DNA of 64,000 bases from RPQJ01 sp963732375 (GCA_963732375.1 CAVSZE010000015.1:248001-312000); one strand, 5' to 3'; positions 44,066 through 52,991 are shown, counted from the stretch's first letter. Made by a program: numbers and translations. Notes: generated from the letters alone by a model not told the origin.

Positions 44066-44749
44066 TCAGGCACTCTTGCGTGCCACGACAACCTCCGACG
44101 GAAACAACATCTGTTGGTGGTATTCCCTTACGTCAACGGAAAATCGATGTTCCAGGAGCCTGTGCGCCATTTGCACGCCGCGACAGCCGCCCAGGGCCCT
44201 GGGCGAAATCCTGTAGATGGATTCATACACCCTGCTGGCCCGGGACTCGCCCCGGGCCATGTTCACGAGCACCAGCCGGCCACCAGGCCTCAGGACACGC
44301 CTGAACTCGTCAAGGATTCGATCCATGTCCGCGCGCGGAATCAGGTCGAACATGTAGCTGTTGAACAGGATATCGACCGAATCCGGTGGCACCGGAAGAT
44401 CGAAGGCCGTTCCGATCTCCAGCCGATAGTTCACGCCGGACAAGTCGCGCACGCGGGATTTCGCCCTGGCCAGCATTCCGGGCGAGAGATCGATCCCGTA
44501 GTTCTGCCCGTGAGGGTTTCTCTTCAGGATCTCGCGGAACGCCACTCCCGTGCCGATGGCCACCTCCAGGATCGACTGGCCGTCTTCGATGGCTGCAAGT
44601 TCGATTGCCCGCGCCATTGCGCGAGACTCGGTGAGTCGGCCCCAGATGTCATAGACGCCGGCGATCCGGTCGTAGACATGCGGAATGTCCGACTGGGAAA
44701 TCCGGGCATCCAGTTCCGTTTCGCGGTCGCGTAGATCCTGATGGCTCAT
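44066..44749 (-). CDS. Class I SAM methyltransferase, UbiE-like
   Basis: A 227-residue methyltransferase: HVYDRIAGVYDIWGRL near the N-terminus, motif I ILEVAIGTGVAFREIL, GIDLSPGMLARAKSR and FRRVLRPGGRLVLVNMA. It resembles UbiE/phospholipid methyltransferases but is shorter than UbiE. First of a pair with the neighbouring methyltransferase, with which it may modify one metabolite stepwise (inference). Confidence 0.87.
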   Translation of the reverse strand: MSHQDLRDRETELDARISQSDIPHVYDRIAGVYDIWGRLTESRAMARAIELAAIEDGQSILEVAIGTGVAFREILKRNPHGQNYGIDLSPGMLARAKSRVRDLSGVNYRLEIGTAFDLPVPPDSVDILFNSYMFDLIPRADMDRILDEFRRVLRPGGRLVLVNMARGESRASRVYESIYRISPRALGGCRGVQMAHRLLEHRFSVDVREYHQQMLFPSEVVVARKSA

Positions 44750-44958
44750 GCGACTCTCCGTCCGCGGTCAATCCAGGGAGTTCATTCTGAGCCTTCTGAG
44801 GCCGGCAGTGAATTGCATCGGCACTGGAGCACTCGAGGGCGCGCGGTCCGGAACTGAACGACTGCTGACAACGCACAGCGTCCCGGCAATATATTTCTCA
44901 GGGAGACTTGGGCATCATCACGGCACCAACCCCTTTTCACGCCAACCTGGGAACCGCG

Positions 44959-46455
44959 ATGAATCCAAAAGCCGTCCTTGCAGCAACTCTGGCAAGCGCC
45001 TCGTGCCTGCTGGCGAACCAACCGGCCTGGCCTGCAGAACCGGACTTCAGTGCGATCAAGGCGGTGATTGCGGAACAGCATGACGAGGGCGTGAAACGTC
45101 TCCAGGAATGGATCCACCTTCCGTCGATCGCCGCGGAAGATCGCGGGTACCCGGCGGGCCCGGAGCACATGGTCAAGCTGCTCAAGGATGCCGGTTTCCA
45201 GCAGGCAACGATCATCGAGACCGACGGCAAACCAGGCGTGTTCGCGACGCTGGATGCGGGGGCAGCGCGCACTGTCGGACTGTATTTCATGTATGACGTG
45301 AAGCAGTTCGATCCCGCGGAATGGTCCTCGCCGCCGCTCGAGGCGCTGCTGGTGGACAAGCCCGGACTGGGCAAGGCGATCGTCGGCCGTGGCGCAGTGA
45401 ACCAGAAGGGGCCGGAAGCCGCCTTCATCGCTGCATTGCACGCGATCAGGGGCGCCGGCAAGAAGATGCCGGTGAACCTCGTGCTTGTCGCGGAAGGCGA
45501 GGAAGAAATCGGTTCGCCGCACATTGGCCAGATCGTGCGCCGGCCCGAGGTGCAGAAGGCGTTGGCTGGAACAGTAGGCGTGTTCATGCCCTCGGCATCG
45601 CAGGACCTCGACGGCATCGTGACCGTGAGCCTTGGCGCCAAGGGAATTATCGAAGTCCAACTGACCTCCAGCGGCGAACAGTGGGGTCGTGGCCCTGGCA
45701 AGGACGTCCACTCCTCGCTCAAGGCCATGATCGACAGTCCAGCCTGGCACCTGGTGCACGCCCTCGACACACTGGTTTCGGCCGACGGCAACACGATCAC
45801 CATCGACAACTATCCCAAGCCGCTGCCGGTGACGGCCGCGGAGAAGGCGATGATCTCCGAAGCCGCCGCTCGCCGCAGCGAAGCGCAGATGAAGCAGCAA
45901 CTGAATACCAAGGTCTGGATCGACGACTTGCCGTTCGAGCAGGCACTCGAGCGACTGGTGTCGCAGCCCACCGTCAATATCGAAGGCCTGGTCGGGGGCT
46001 ATACCGGGCCGGGCGGCAAGACCGTATTGCCTCACAAGGCAACTGCGAAACTGGACTTCCGGCTGGTACCGAACATGACGGCCGATGGCGCGCTGGCCGC
46101 CCTGAAGGCACATCTCGTCAATCACGGATTTGGCGACATCGAGGTGAACATGTCGGGCGGCTACGACCCGACGAGCACGCCCCTTAACGCACCGCTGATA
46201 CAGGCGCAGATTGCGGTGCTGAAGCGCGACGGCATCAATCCGCTGATCTGGCCGCGAAATGCAGGTTCATATCCGGGCTTTGTATTCACCGGCCAGCCGT
46301 TGAACCTTGCTTCCGGTCACTTTGGCCTCGGCCACGGCAGTGGCGCACACGCGCCGGACGAGTACTTCATCGTTGAATCCACCAACCCCAATATCGATGG
46401 CTGGGATGGCGCAGTGATGTCCTATGTCGAGTACCTGTACGAACTCGGAAAGTAG
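44959..46455 (+). CDS. Exported M20-family protein with altered metal ligands
   Basis: A 498-residue protein with a signal peptide (about residues 1-26) and an M20 dipeptidase fold: AEGEEEIGSPH (Glu181-183), GKDVHSSLKAM and late GHGSGAHAPDEYF. Two expected metal ligands are changed: the GHxDV motif reads FMYDV (Met111 in place of His, Asp113 kept), and the bridging Asp of the DDKG motif is Asn148 (GAVNQKGPE). It may be an inactive or differently active relative. ATG 44959 is chosen because it starts the signal peptide. A rhodanese gene follows after 50 bases. Confidence 0.87.
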   Translation: MNPKAVLAATLASASCLLANQPAWPAEPDFSAIKAVIAEQHDEGVKRLQEWIHLPSIAAEDRGYPAGPEHMVKLLKDAGFQQATIIETDGKPGVFATLDAGAARTVGLYFMYDVKQFDPAEWSSPPLEALLVDKPGLGKAIVGRGAVNQKGPEAAFIAALHAIRGAGKKMPVNLVLVAEGEEEIGSPHIGQIVRRPEVQKALAGTVGVFMPSASQDLDGIVTVSLGAKGIIEVQLTSSGEQWGRGPGKDVHSSLKAMIDSPAWHLVHALDTLVSADGNTITIDNYPKPLPVTAAEKAMISEAAARRSEAQMKQQLNTKVWIDDLPFEQALERLVSQPTVNIEGLVGGYTGPGGKTVLPHKATAKLDFRLVPNMTADGALAALKAHLVNHGFGDIEVNMSGGYDPTSTPLNAPLIQAQIAVLKRDGINPLIWPRNAGSYPGFVFTGQPLNLASGHFGLGHGSGAHAPDEYFIVESTNPNIDGWDGAVMSYVEYLYELGK

Positions 46456-46505
46456 CCAGGGTAGTTTCAATCTTCCGAACTGAACCCTGGAGACTAAGAA
46501 ACCAC

Positions 46506-47021
46506 ATGGTCTTGTCGATGATTGTCGATTCGCGGTTACGCTTCGCGATCCGGGCAGGCGCGGTGGTACTCACTGCGCTTTGCGTGGGTCTCGTCGCGTC
46601 GCCACGCGCATGGGCCGGGTACAAGTACGTGCGGGCCGCGACGATCCCGGAATCGGCCCTGGTTCAGCCTGCTGCGCTGGTTGCGATACTGGAGGGGTCC
46701 CCTGACCGCGCGCCGCTGATGCTGCAGGTCGGGGCGCACGTGCTATACGTCCAGGCGCACATCCCGGGCTCCGAATATATTGGTCCTGGCGAGGAAGACG
46801 AGGGTCTCGAGGCCCTTCGCGCACGCGTCTCAAAGCTGCCACGGGAGGCCCCGATCGTCATCTACTGTGGCTGCTGTCCCTGGGATCATTGCCGGAACAT
46901 CGGTGGAGCATTCGCCGCACTGCAGGGGCTCGGATTCACCGACGTGAAGGTCCTCTATCTCGAATCCGACTTTGGCAGCAACTGGGTCGATCAGGGTTAT
47001 CCAGTCGCTCGAGGCGAGTGA
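46506..47021 (+). CDS. Exported rhodanese-like protein
   Basis: A 171-residue protein with an N-terminal membrane or signal segment (about 13-37), then a rhodanese fold with the active loop IVIYCGCCPWDHCRN (four Cys in nine residues). The catalytic Cys is expected in this loop; the extra ones may bind metal or form disulfides. It may move sulfane sulfur or act as a redox protein in the periplasm. It lies between the M20-like and GFA genes, 2 bases before the latter. Confidence 0.85.
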   Translation: MVLSMIVDSRLRFAIRAGAVVLTALCVGLVASPRAWAGYKYVRAATIPESALVQPAALVAILEGSPDRAPLMLQVGAHVLYVQAHIPGSEYIGPGEEDEGLEALRARVSKLPREAPIVIYCGCCPWDHCRNIGGAFAALQGLGFTDVKVLYLESDFGSNWVDQGYPVARGE

Positions 47022-47023
47022 GA

Positions 47024-47425
47024 ATGGCACGAGGAGAATGCAACTGTGGGGCAGTCGCGTTCGAGATAGACGCCGCGCTGTCGGGCGTATACGTATGTCA
47101 CTGCTCGATCTGTCGCAGGTCCACCGGCAGCAACGGGATCGCGGTTGTCGTCATCGACAACGACGCGTTTCGGTGGACACGCGGTGAAGAACGGATTGCG
47201 AGCTGGAAGAAGCCCAACGCAGATTGGCAGACATGGTTCTGCAGGACATGCGGCTCTCGGTTGCCCGGCGCCAACGACGAATCACGGATGTTCGTTCCGG
47301 CCGGGTTGATCTCGGACGGAGGTGACGATCTCAGAGTCATTCACCACATCTGGGTCGATTCGAAAGCCGGTTGGGATGAGATCGGAGACCGGGGCAAACA
47401 GCACCCCGGAGCTTTCGAGGGATAG
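47024..47425 (+). CDS. GFA family (CENP-V/Gfa zinc-binding) protein
   Basis: A 133-residue GFA protein: ECNCGAVAFEI, YVCHCSICRRSTGSNG and FCRTCGSRLPG give the zinc cysteines. It starts 2 bases after the rhodanese stop with ATG 47024. A second, clearly different, copy is at 27854. Its position after a rhodanese suggests a thiol or sulfur link (inference). Confidence 0.9.
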   Translation: MARGECNCGAVAFEIDAALSGVYVCHCSICRRSTGSNGIAVVVIDNDAFRWTRGEERIASWKKPNADWQTWFCRTCGSRLPGANDESRMFVPAGLISDGGDDLRVIHHIWVDSKAGWDEIGDRGKQHPGAFEG

Positions 47426-47509
47426 TTGAGAATCTCCGGGATCTGCTAATTGTCCGGCTGCTTCCGACCCCACTGCAGACCGTCGGGCTGACAATCCCTC
47501 GTGCCGTAT

Positions 47510-47611
47510 TCACTCGTCCAATCCGCGCCCGCAACGGCAGACCCGCGACGGCCAAGGCACCCATAACCGGTTGCGTCGGAACACCGGAATGCCGCATGCG
47601 GGGCACCGCAT
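47510..47611 (-). CDS. Tiny zinc-ribbon open frame (33 codons)
   Basis: Within the 466-base gap 47426-47891 one short frame reads MRCPACGIPVFRRNR, then LWVPWPSRVCRCGRGLDE. Its C-x2-C ... C-x-C layout is like the zinc ribbon at the start of small bacterial membrane proteins, but no membrane part follows. It may be a real micro-protein or the remnant of a longer gene. The rest of the gap shows nothing recognisable beyond an AT-rich stretch near 47735-47760. Confidence 0.35.
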   Translation of the reverse strand: MRCPACGIPVFRRNRLWVPWPSRVCRCGRGLDE

Positions 47612-47891
47612 CAGAGCGGGCCGGGACGCGTCTCACGACGACTTCAGGCCGTGACCGCACGTTCGCCACCGGTCTCGACTCGGCCGCCGCATTGTCGCTA
47701 GGGTTTGGCATATCACGACCGAGCCCACGTATAGTTTGGCTAGGTATTTACTACTATAGTCACCGCGACACGCACCACATCACTGTCCGCCCGCGGTGGC
47801 GCCAGACCAAACGAAGGGTTTGATCCGCTTAGAGTCTGGATTGTGACCCGTCAAGCGCTGAGAACTTTTCTTCTTGAACCGGGAGCTGATG

Positions 47892-49070
47892 ATGTTACGA
47901 AAGCCTCTGGGTAGCCGTGAGCGTCGCAATTTCATGCAATCGCTGCTGGTTGCCGCCATTGCACTTACGGGTATCGGCATGGCGCAAGCCCAAAGCAGCG
48001 GCCCCGCAGTCCCTGCCAAGATCAGCACCGTCTACACGGGCGATGTGATCAATGGCAAGAAAGTGGTGAGTTCTCTGAACACCAGTGACCTGGAGCCCGG
48101 GAAAAAGCACCTGCTGTACTTCCAGGGTGTACAGATGTCCACCGGGCAGTATTGGTACGTGACGGTGATCGTGGCCAAGGGGGCCAAGCCCGGTAAACGC
48201 TTTACGCTGACTAGCGGTGTACACGGCGACGAGATGAGTTCGGTGCACACGGTGCAAACGATCATGAGCCAGTTAAACGTGGCCGAAATGTCGGGCACGG
48301 TGATGGCAGTGCTGGATATTTCACGCCCTGCAATGGAAAGCATGCAGCGCCGCTGGCCAAGTTCCGGGCGCGGCCTGGAGTTGATCGACCTCAACCGCGA
48401 ATGGCCCGGTAATGAAAACGGCTTCAGTGCCGCCAGCCGCCAGGCCGGGCTGGTGTTCAACCGGCTGCTCAAGCCCAATACCGACCTGGCCATCGATTTT
48501 CATACCGGGACTACCGGCATTGATGCGGCGGCCTTCCATATTGGTGACATGAGCATCCCGGATGTGAAGACCATGATGATGCTCTACCCCATCGGGCTGA
48601 TCTGGGACAACCCGGCCTATCCCGGCGTGCTGCACAACGCCTATATTGACGCCGGCATTCCCTGCTTTACGCCCGAAATTGGTGTGGCGCGGCGGCTCGA
48701 TTTGGACATGATTCCACGCTTCGTTGAGGGCACGATGAATGTGTTCAAACACTACGGCGTGGTGCCTGGCGCGATCGGACGCACGGCAGTCGATTCCAAC
48801 GTTCATATCGGGAAGACCGCATTGCCCGTGCTGATCACCCAGGGGGGATTCATCGAACTGTTAGTCAAATTGAATGACGAGGTTGCGCCGGGGCAGAAAG
48901 TGGCCATCCAGCGAAATGCGTTTGGCGAAGTGGTGGCTGAATACACCAGCCCGGTGCGCGGCTATGTCGGTGGCCTGCGTAGCGATGCCACATCAGAGCC
49001 CGGCAATGTGCTGATGTTCATTCTGTCCAGCGGTGAGCCGGCGTCCGGTTCAGCCCCTTACGTAGAGTAG
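47892..49070 (+). CDS. Exported succinylglutamate desuccinylase/aspartoacylase family protein
   Basis: A 392-residue AstE/AspA-type zinc carboxypeptidase-fold protein with a signal peptide (about residues 15-36, ending MAQAQ). The zinc site is visible: SGVHGDEMSS (His, Glu) and LAIDFHTGT (His), with LIDLNREWPG as the Arg-containing substrate region. The C-terminal domain begins near VLITQGGFIELLVKLNDEVAPGQ. Its substrate is unknown. GGGAG precedes two adjacent ATGs (47889 and 47892). Base composition is slightly lower in GC than the neighbours, and a terminator follows. Confidence 0.88.
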   Translation: MLRKPLGSRERRNFMQSLLVAAIALTGIGMAQAQSSGPAVPAKISTVYTGDVINGKKVVSSLNTSDLEPGKKHLLYFQGVQMSTGQYWYVTVIVAKGAKPGKRFTLTSGVHGDEMSSVHTVQTIMSQLNVAEMSGTVMAVLDISRPAMESMQRRWPSSGRGLELIDLNREWPGNENGFSAASRQAGLVFNRLLKPNTDLAIDFHTGTTGIDAAAFHIGDMSIPDVKTMMMLYPIGLIWDNPAYPGVLHNAYIDAGIPCFTPEIGVARRLDLDMIPRFVEGTMNVFKHYGVVPGAIGRTAVDSNVHIGKTALPVLITQGGFIELLVKLNDEVAPGQKVAIQRNAFGEVVAEYTSPVRGYVGGLRSDATSEPGNVLMFILSSGEPASGSAPYVE

Positions 49071-49087
49071 TTGGCGGTACATCGATG

Positions 49088-49122
49088 CCAGATCGTGTGC
49101 AGGCACGATCTGGACCGTTTTT
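49088..49122 (+). terminator. Terminator after the AstE-like gene
   Basis: CCAGATCGTG (49088-49097), a 6-base loop and CACGATCTGG (49104-49113) form a perfect 10-bp stem, then ACCG and TTTTT. Confidence 0.75.
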
Positions 49123-49235
49123 AGAGCGACTGCTCACTGCTGCAAGGCAGCACTCCATTGCGGATTCAACCGGTTAGGCCGGGGTGACCCTCCACCCGGG
49201 GGTGGTCGTACATGATCACGCCGCGAGATGGCCGT

Positions 49236-50249
49236 CTATCCCAGCACCGCGGCAGCAATGCTCGTATAGACCGGGATGCCCAACAGGATGTTCAGCGGGA
49301 ACGTGATGCCAAGCGACATGCCAAAGTAGAGCGAGGGATTCGCCTCCGGGACCGCGTAGCGCAGCACAGCCGGCACAGCGATATATGAGGCGCTCGCCGC
49401 CAGTACCATCAGCAGCGCGCCGTTGCCGGGCGACAGGCCGGCCAGCATGGCAAGCGCGAGCGCGAGGGACGCATGGGCGAGCGGTCCGAACACGGCGTAC
49501 GCGAGAAGCATCGGAGGCTTGCCGCGCAACTCGCCGAAGTTGCGCGCGGCCATGAGTCCCATATCGAGCAGGAAGAAGGCGAGCATGCCCTTGAAGAGAT
49601 CCCCGGAGAAGGGTTGCATCATTGCCTTGCCGACGTCGCCGGTCGCGAGTCCGATTGCCATCGATCCGAGCAGAAGGAGCTGTGCACCGTCGGTGAAGGA
49701 CTCGTGCAGGATCTTGCGCAGCGGCGTGCCTGCGCCCGGCGACGTACCCGACACCGCGACTGCGTTGCCACCGTGGGAGCCAGCACTCACCGGCACGATC
49801 TGCGACCGGCGTATCGTGTTGGCGGCGATCACCGCCATGATGATGGCGGGCGACTCCATCAGGGCCAGTGCCGCTGCCATGTGCCCGCCGTAGTCCACGC
49901 CGCGGCCGTCCAGATACTGCGTCGCAGTGATGAACGTGACGGCGCTCACCGAGCCGTAGGTCGCGGAGATGGCCGCCGCGTCGAAGCCGGACACGATCCG
50001 GCGCAGCAATTGGTATCCGATCGCGGGCACGACGACTGCGAGCAAAAGTGCGCAGCCAATGCTCACCGCGACATCAGCGGTGAGCCCGGACTTGGCAAGC
50101 GCAAAGCCCCCCTTGAGCCCAAGTGCCATCAGCAGGTAGAGCGAGAGGAAGCGCGATACCTGCGGCGGAATCTCCAGGTTCGAGCGCGCGAGCCCGGCCG
50201 CGACGCCGAACACGAAGAAGAGAATGGCGGGGTCGAGAAAGCTTTGCAT
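49236..50249 (-). CDS. SbtA-like sodium-dependent bicarbonate transporter family permease
   Basis: A 337-residue polytopic protein of the DUF897/SbtA type: FLSLYLLMALGLKGGFALA, ATYGSVSAVTFITATQYLD, LALMESPAIIMAVIAAN and ASASYIAVPAVLRYAVPEANPSLY. About ten membrane segments in two repeats. In cyanobacteria SbtA takes up bicarbonate with Na+; in heterotrophs the role is less clear. The start ATG 50249 begins MQSFLDPAILFF. It is divergent from a LysR regulator across a 93-base AT-rich gap. Confidence 0.9.
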   Translation of the reverse strand: MQSFLDPAILFFVFGVAAGLARSNLEIPPQVSRFLSLYLLMALGLKGGFALAKSGLTADVAVSIGCALLLAVVVPAIGYQLLRRIVSGFDAAAISATYGSVSAVTFITATQYLDGRGVDYGGHMAAALALMESPAIIMAVIAANTIRRSQIVPVSAGSHGGNAVAVSGTSPGAGTPLRKILHESFTDGAQLLLLGSMAIGLATGDVGKAMMQPFSGDLFKGMLAFFLLDMGLMAARNFGELRGKPPMLLAYAVFGPLAHASLALALAMLAGLSPGNGALLMVLAASASYIAVPAVLRYAVPEANPSLYFGMSLGITFPLNILLGIPVYTSIAAAVLG

Positions 50250-50301
50250 GAGGCATCCCGGTAATGATTGCGGCGGCACGGTACGAGTTGTGTTAAATAG
50301 A

Positions 50302-50323
50302 GTAAAATCAATAAATAATTTAC
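50302..50323. promoter_or_regulatory. LysR-type operator candidate between sbtA-like and LysR genes
   Basis: GTAAA-N12-TTTAC lies in an AT-rich stretch (50288-50322) between the divergent starts 50249 and 50343, unusual in this GC-rich DNA. Spacing and position fit a LysR-type binding site controlling both genes. Confidence 0.45.
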
Positions 50324-50342
50324 GGCCCATCGAGGAACGTCT

Positions 50343-51269
50343 ATGCACACAACGCTGCGCCAGTTGCGCCTCTTCGCCGCCCTCGCGGAGCACGGGAGCG
50401 TCACGGCAGCCGCGAGGGCATGCCATGTGACCCAGCCGACGGTCTCGATGCAGCTGAAGGACCTGGCGGACGCGGTGGGGTTGTCCCTGTACGAGCGAGT
50501 CGACAACCGCATCCATCTCACACAAGCGGGCGAGGATCTCCTGCGGACGGCCCGCGCGATGAGCGACGAGTGGGCGGCATTCGTCCAGCGTATCGACGCG
50601 ATGAAGGGCCTCACTCGCGGCCGCCTTCGAGTCGCACTCGTCAGTACCGCCAAGTACGTCGTGCCGCGTATCCTGGGTCGGTTCTGCGCACGGCATCCAG
50701 ACATCGACATCGCGCTGGAGGTTCTCAACCGCGACGGTGTCATTGCCCGCATGCGCGAAAACCGCGACGACCTCTACGTCATGTCGATTCCGCCCGCAGA
50801 CATAGCGCTCGAGCGGCACCCGTTCCTACCGAACCCGCTGGTGGTCATCGCCGCTGCGTCGCATCCGCTCGCCGGCAGGAAACGCCTACCACTCGCGCGG
50901 ATTGCCCGCGAGCGGTTCATCATGCGCGAACCGGGCTCCGGCACCCGCCTCGCCTGCGATGCGCACTTCAAGCGCGCGGGCCTGGTGCCCGACGTACGCC
51001 TGGAGATCGGTAGCAACGAGGCTATCAAGGAGGTCGTCGCCGCCTGCATGGGTATCGCTGTAGTGTCGCGCCACGCCTTGGGTAAAAAAGGGGCGGACCC
51101 GGGCATCGAGATCCTCAACGTTGCGGGCTTTCCGTTGCACTCGAACTGGTGGATTCTCTACCCGCGGGGGAAGAGTCTGTCGCCTATCGCGACGAGGTTC
51201 CTCGATGGACTGGCCCGTCCATGCCTCGATCAGGCGTCGTGCCCGGCCGCCAATACCTCTGGTATGTAG
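50343..51269 (+). CDS. LysR-family regulator, CbbR/CmpR-like
   Basis: A 308-residue LysR protein: winged helix at about 3-62 (LRQLRLFAALAEHGSVTAAA, QPTVSMQLKDLADAVGLSLYE) and a substrate-binding domain from about 90. Its divergent placement next to the SbtA-like permease strongly suggests that it controls it, perhaps in response to inorganic carbon or a metabolite, as CbbR and CmpR do. Its last 40 bases overlap the convergent msrA gene. Confidence 0.9.
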   Translation: MHTTLRQLRLFAALAEHGSVTAAARACHVTQPTVSMQLKDLADAVGLSLYERVDNRIHLTQAGEDLLRTARAMSDEWAAFVQRIDAMKGLTRGRLRVALVSTAKYVVPRILGRFCARHPDIDIALEVLNRDGVIARMRENRDDLYVMSIPPADIALERHPFLPNPLVVIAAASHPLAGRKRLPLARIARERFIMREPGSGTRLACDAHFKRAGLVPDVRLEIGSNEAIKEVVAACMGIAVVSRHALGKKGADPGIEILNVAGFPLHSNWWILYPRGKSLSPIATRFLDGLARPCLDQASCPAANTSGM

Positions 51270-51895
51270 GAGACCCCGCAGCCCCCTAGCCCGCAATAGC
51301 CGTCCGGATTCTTTGCCAGGTACTGCTGGTGGTAATCCTCGGCGTAGTAGAACTCGCGTGCCGGCAGGATCTCGGTCGTAATCGCGCCGAGGCCAGCCGC
51401 CATGAGTCGCGCCTGGTATGAATCGCGGCTGCGCTCAGCCAGTTTTCGCTGCTCATCGTTGCCGGCATAGACACCTGACCGATACTGCGTTCCGACGTCG
51501 CCACCCTGGCGCATTCCCTGTGTCGGGTCGTGCGATTCCCAGAACACCTTGAGCAGGTCCTCATAGCCGACGTGCGACGGATCAAACACCACGCGGACGA
51601 CCTCGGTGTGCCCGGTACGGCCGCTGCACACTTCTTCGTATGTCGGGTTCGGTGTCTGCCCGGCCGCATATCCGACCGACGTGCTGTAGACACCCGGCTG
51701 CATCCAGAATTTCTTCTCTGCACCCCAGAAACAGCCGAGCCCGAACAGCGCGAGCTGCATGCCTTCTGGAAACGGTGGCTCGAGCCGATTGCCATTGACG
51801 AAGTGCCGCTCCGGCACGCGCATCCTGGCGGCCCGTCCCGGCAGTGCTTCGCCGGCAGCAGGCAACACGGTTTTCCTGGACTCCCAGAGACTCAT
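51230..51895 (-). CDS. msrA: Peptide-methionine (S)-S-oxide reductase
   Basis: A 221-residue MsrA that repairs S-methionine sulfoxide. GLGCFWGAEKKFW holds the catalytic Cys, followed by TGHTEVVRVVFDP and GGDVGTQYRSGVY; YCGLGGCGVSY at the C-terminus carries resolving cysteines. The N-terminal 45 residues precede the core, as in other long MsrA proteins. It overlaps the LysR gene by 40 bases tail to tail. Confidence 0.97.
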   Translation of the reverse strand: MSLWESRKTVLPAAGEALPGRAARMRVPERHFVNGNRLEPPFPEGMQLALFGLGCFWGAEKKFWMQPGVYSTSVGYAAGQTPNPTYEEVCSGRTGHTEVVRVVFDPSHVGYEDLLKVFWESHDPTQGMRQGGDVGTQYRSGVYAGNDEQRKLAERSRDSYQARLMAAGLGAITTEILPAREFYYAEDYHQQYLAKNPDGYCGLGGCGVSYIPEVLAAGHDA

Positions 51896-51923
51896 TTGAA
51901 TCCTCCGCTCACGAATTTTCCGT

Positions 51924-52625
51924 TCAACCTTGCTGCATCCGCAGCGCCGTTGCGAGCCCCTCCCAGATGGCGGGATCGCCGAGCACGACCGCGAGTCCGT
52001 TGATGATGAACTGCACGCCGATGCAGATCATCAGGAATCCCATCAGGCGTGTCAGCGCCACCATTCCCGTGGCGCCGAGGACGCGGTTGAACTTTTCCGC
52101 GGCGCGCAGCACGGACCACGAGATCATGACGACCGCAAGAATGCCAGTCGCGACACCGACGAAGTCGGCGATGCGGTCCCAGCCCTGGCGCGCGCTCGCC
52201 TGTGACGAAAGACTCATCACCACCGCGAACGTACCGGGCCCGCTGAGGCCCGGCATTGCAAGCGGCGTGAAGGCGATGTCGTGGCGGACCTCGTCAGTCT
52301 GCGGCACCTTGCCCTGCCCCGCGTCTGCTCCCGGGAACAGCATGCCGAATCCGAGGAACGCCACAATCATGCCGCCCGCGATTCGCATGCCCGGAATCGA
52401 GATCCCGAAGAAGCTCATGATCAGGCTGCCCGCGACCAGGAAGCTGGACATCAACACAAACGTGTAAATGCATGCGCGGCGGACCTGGCGCAGGCGCTCC
52501 TGCTCCGGGAGATGGGATGCGACCGACATGACCAGCGGAACCGCACCGAGCGGATTGACGATCGGCAGGATCGCGAGCAGCGCTCCGGCCGCGTAACCCA
52601 GGTACGAGGTAAACCATTGCATCAA
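51924..52625 (-). CDS. MarC family membrane protein
   Basis: A 233-residue, six-helix MarC/UPF0056 protein: LAILPIVNPLGAVPLVMS at the N-terminus, MRIAGGMIVAFLGFGML, PLAMPGLSGPGTFAVVM and MGFLMICIGVQFIINGL. MarC was once tied to antibiotic resistance, but that link was withdrawn; the function is open. It lies upstream of msrA by 28 bases on the same strand. Confidence 0.92.
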   Translation of the reverse strand: MMQWFTSYLGYAAGALLAILPIVNPLGAVPLVMSVASHLPEQERLRQVRRACIYTFVLMSSFLVAGSLIMSFFGISIPGMRIAGGMIVAFLGFGMLFPGADAGQGKVPQTDEVRHDIAFTPLAMPGLSGPGTFAVVMSLSSQASARQGWDRIADFVGVATGILAVVMISWSVLRAAEKFNRVLGATGMVALTRLMGFLMICIGVQFIINGLAVVLGDPAIWEGLATALRMQQG

Positions 52626-52681
52626 CTGGACTCCCGCAGCCTCACGGCCGCGCGCGTTGCGACCCGGCGGCCAGGCCCGGC

Positions 52682-52933
52682 CTAGGCCGCTGGCGGATCG
52701 ATGCGCTCGAAGTCGAGCGCGGGTTCGTCGCCGGGCCGGAAATATACGTAGCGCCCACTCATGCCTGCCAGCGCGCCGTCACGCTCCGAACGCGACGCGT
52801 ACCAGTGTTCCTGCTGCCAGTCACCGCCCAGCAGGTTGCGAAACGGATCGCTCCTTCGCAGCCGCACGCGGATGCCGAACGGGCGCACCTCCGGCAGCGG
52901 GGCGCGAAGATTGTGTTCGTGGCAGGTGCTCAT
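52682..52933 (-). CDS. Hypothetical protein (83 residues)
   Basis: A small soluble protein, MSTCHEHNLRAPLPE, then FGIRVRLRRSDPFRNLLG and YVYFRPGDEPALDFER. It looks like a conserved hypothetical of unknown function, and the sequence is compact and protein-like. ATG 52933 is chosen; the open frame runs further upstream but into the 3' end of the patatin gene on the same strand. It lies 58 bases after the patatin stop. Confidence 0.6.
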   Translation of the reverse strand: MSTCHEHNLRAPLPEVRPFGIRVRLRRSDPFRNLLGGDWQQEHWYASRSERDGALAGMSGRYVYFRPGDEPALDFERIDPPAA

Positions 52934-52991
52934 GAGTCGTCGGCCGCTTGATCCTTGCGGCGATTCTATCGTGAATCCCGCCATGCGCCTG

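Noticed and set aside
47596..47823. A plus-strand frame in the gap before the AstE-like gene
   Set aside because: Arg/Thr-rich, no ribosome site, no family features, and it ends in an AT-rich likely promoter stretch.
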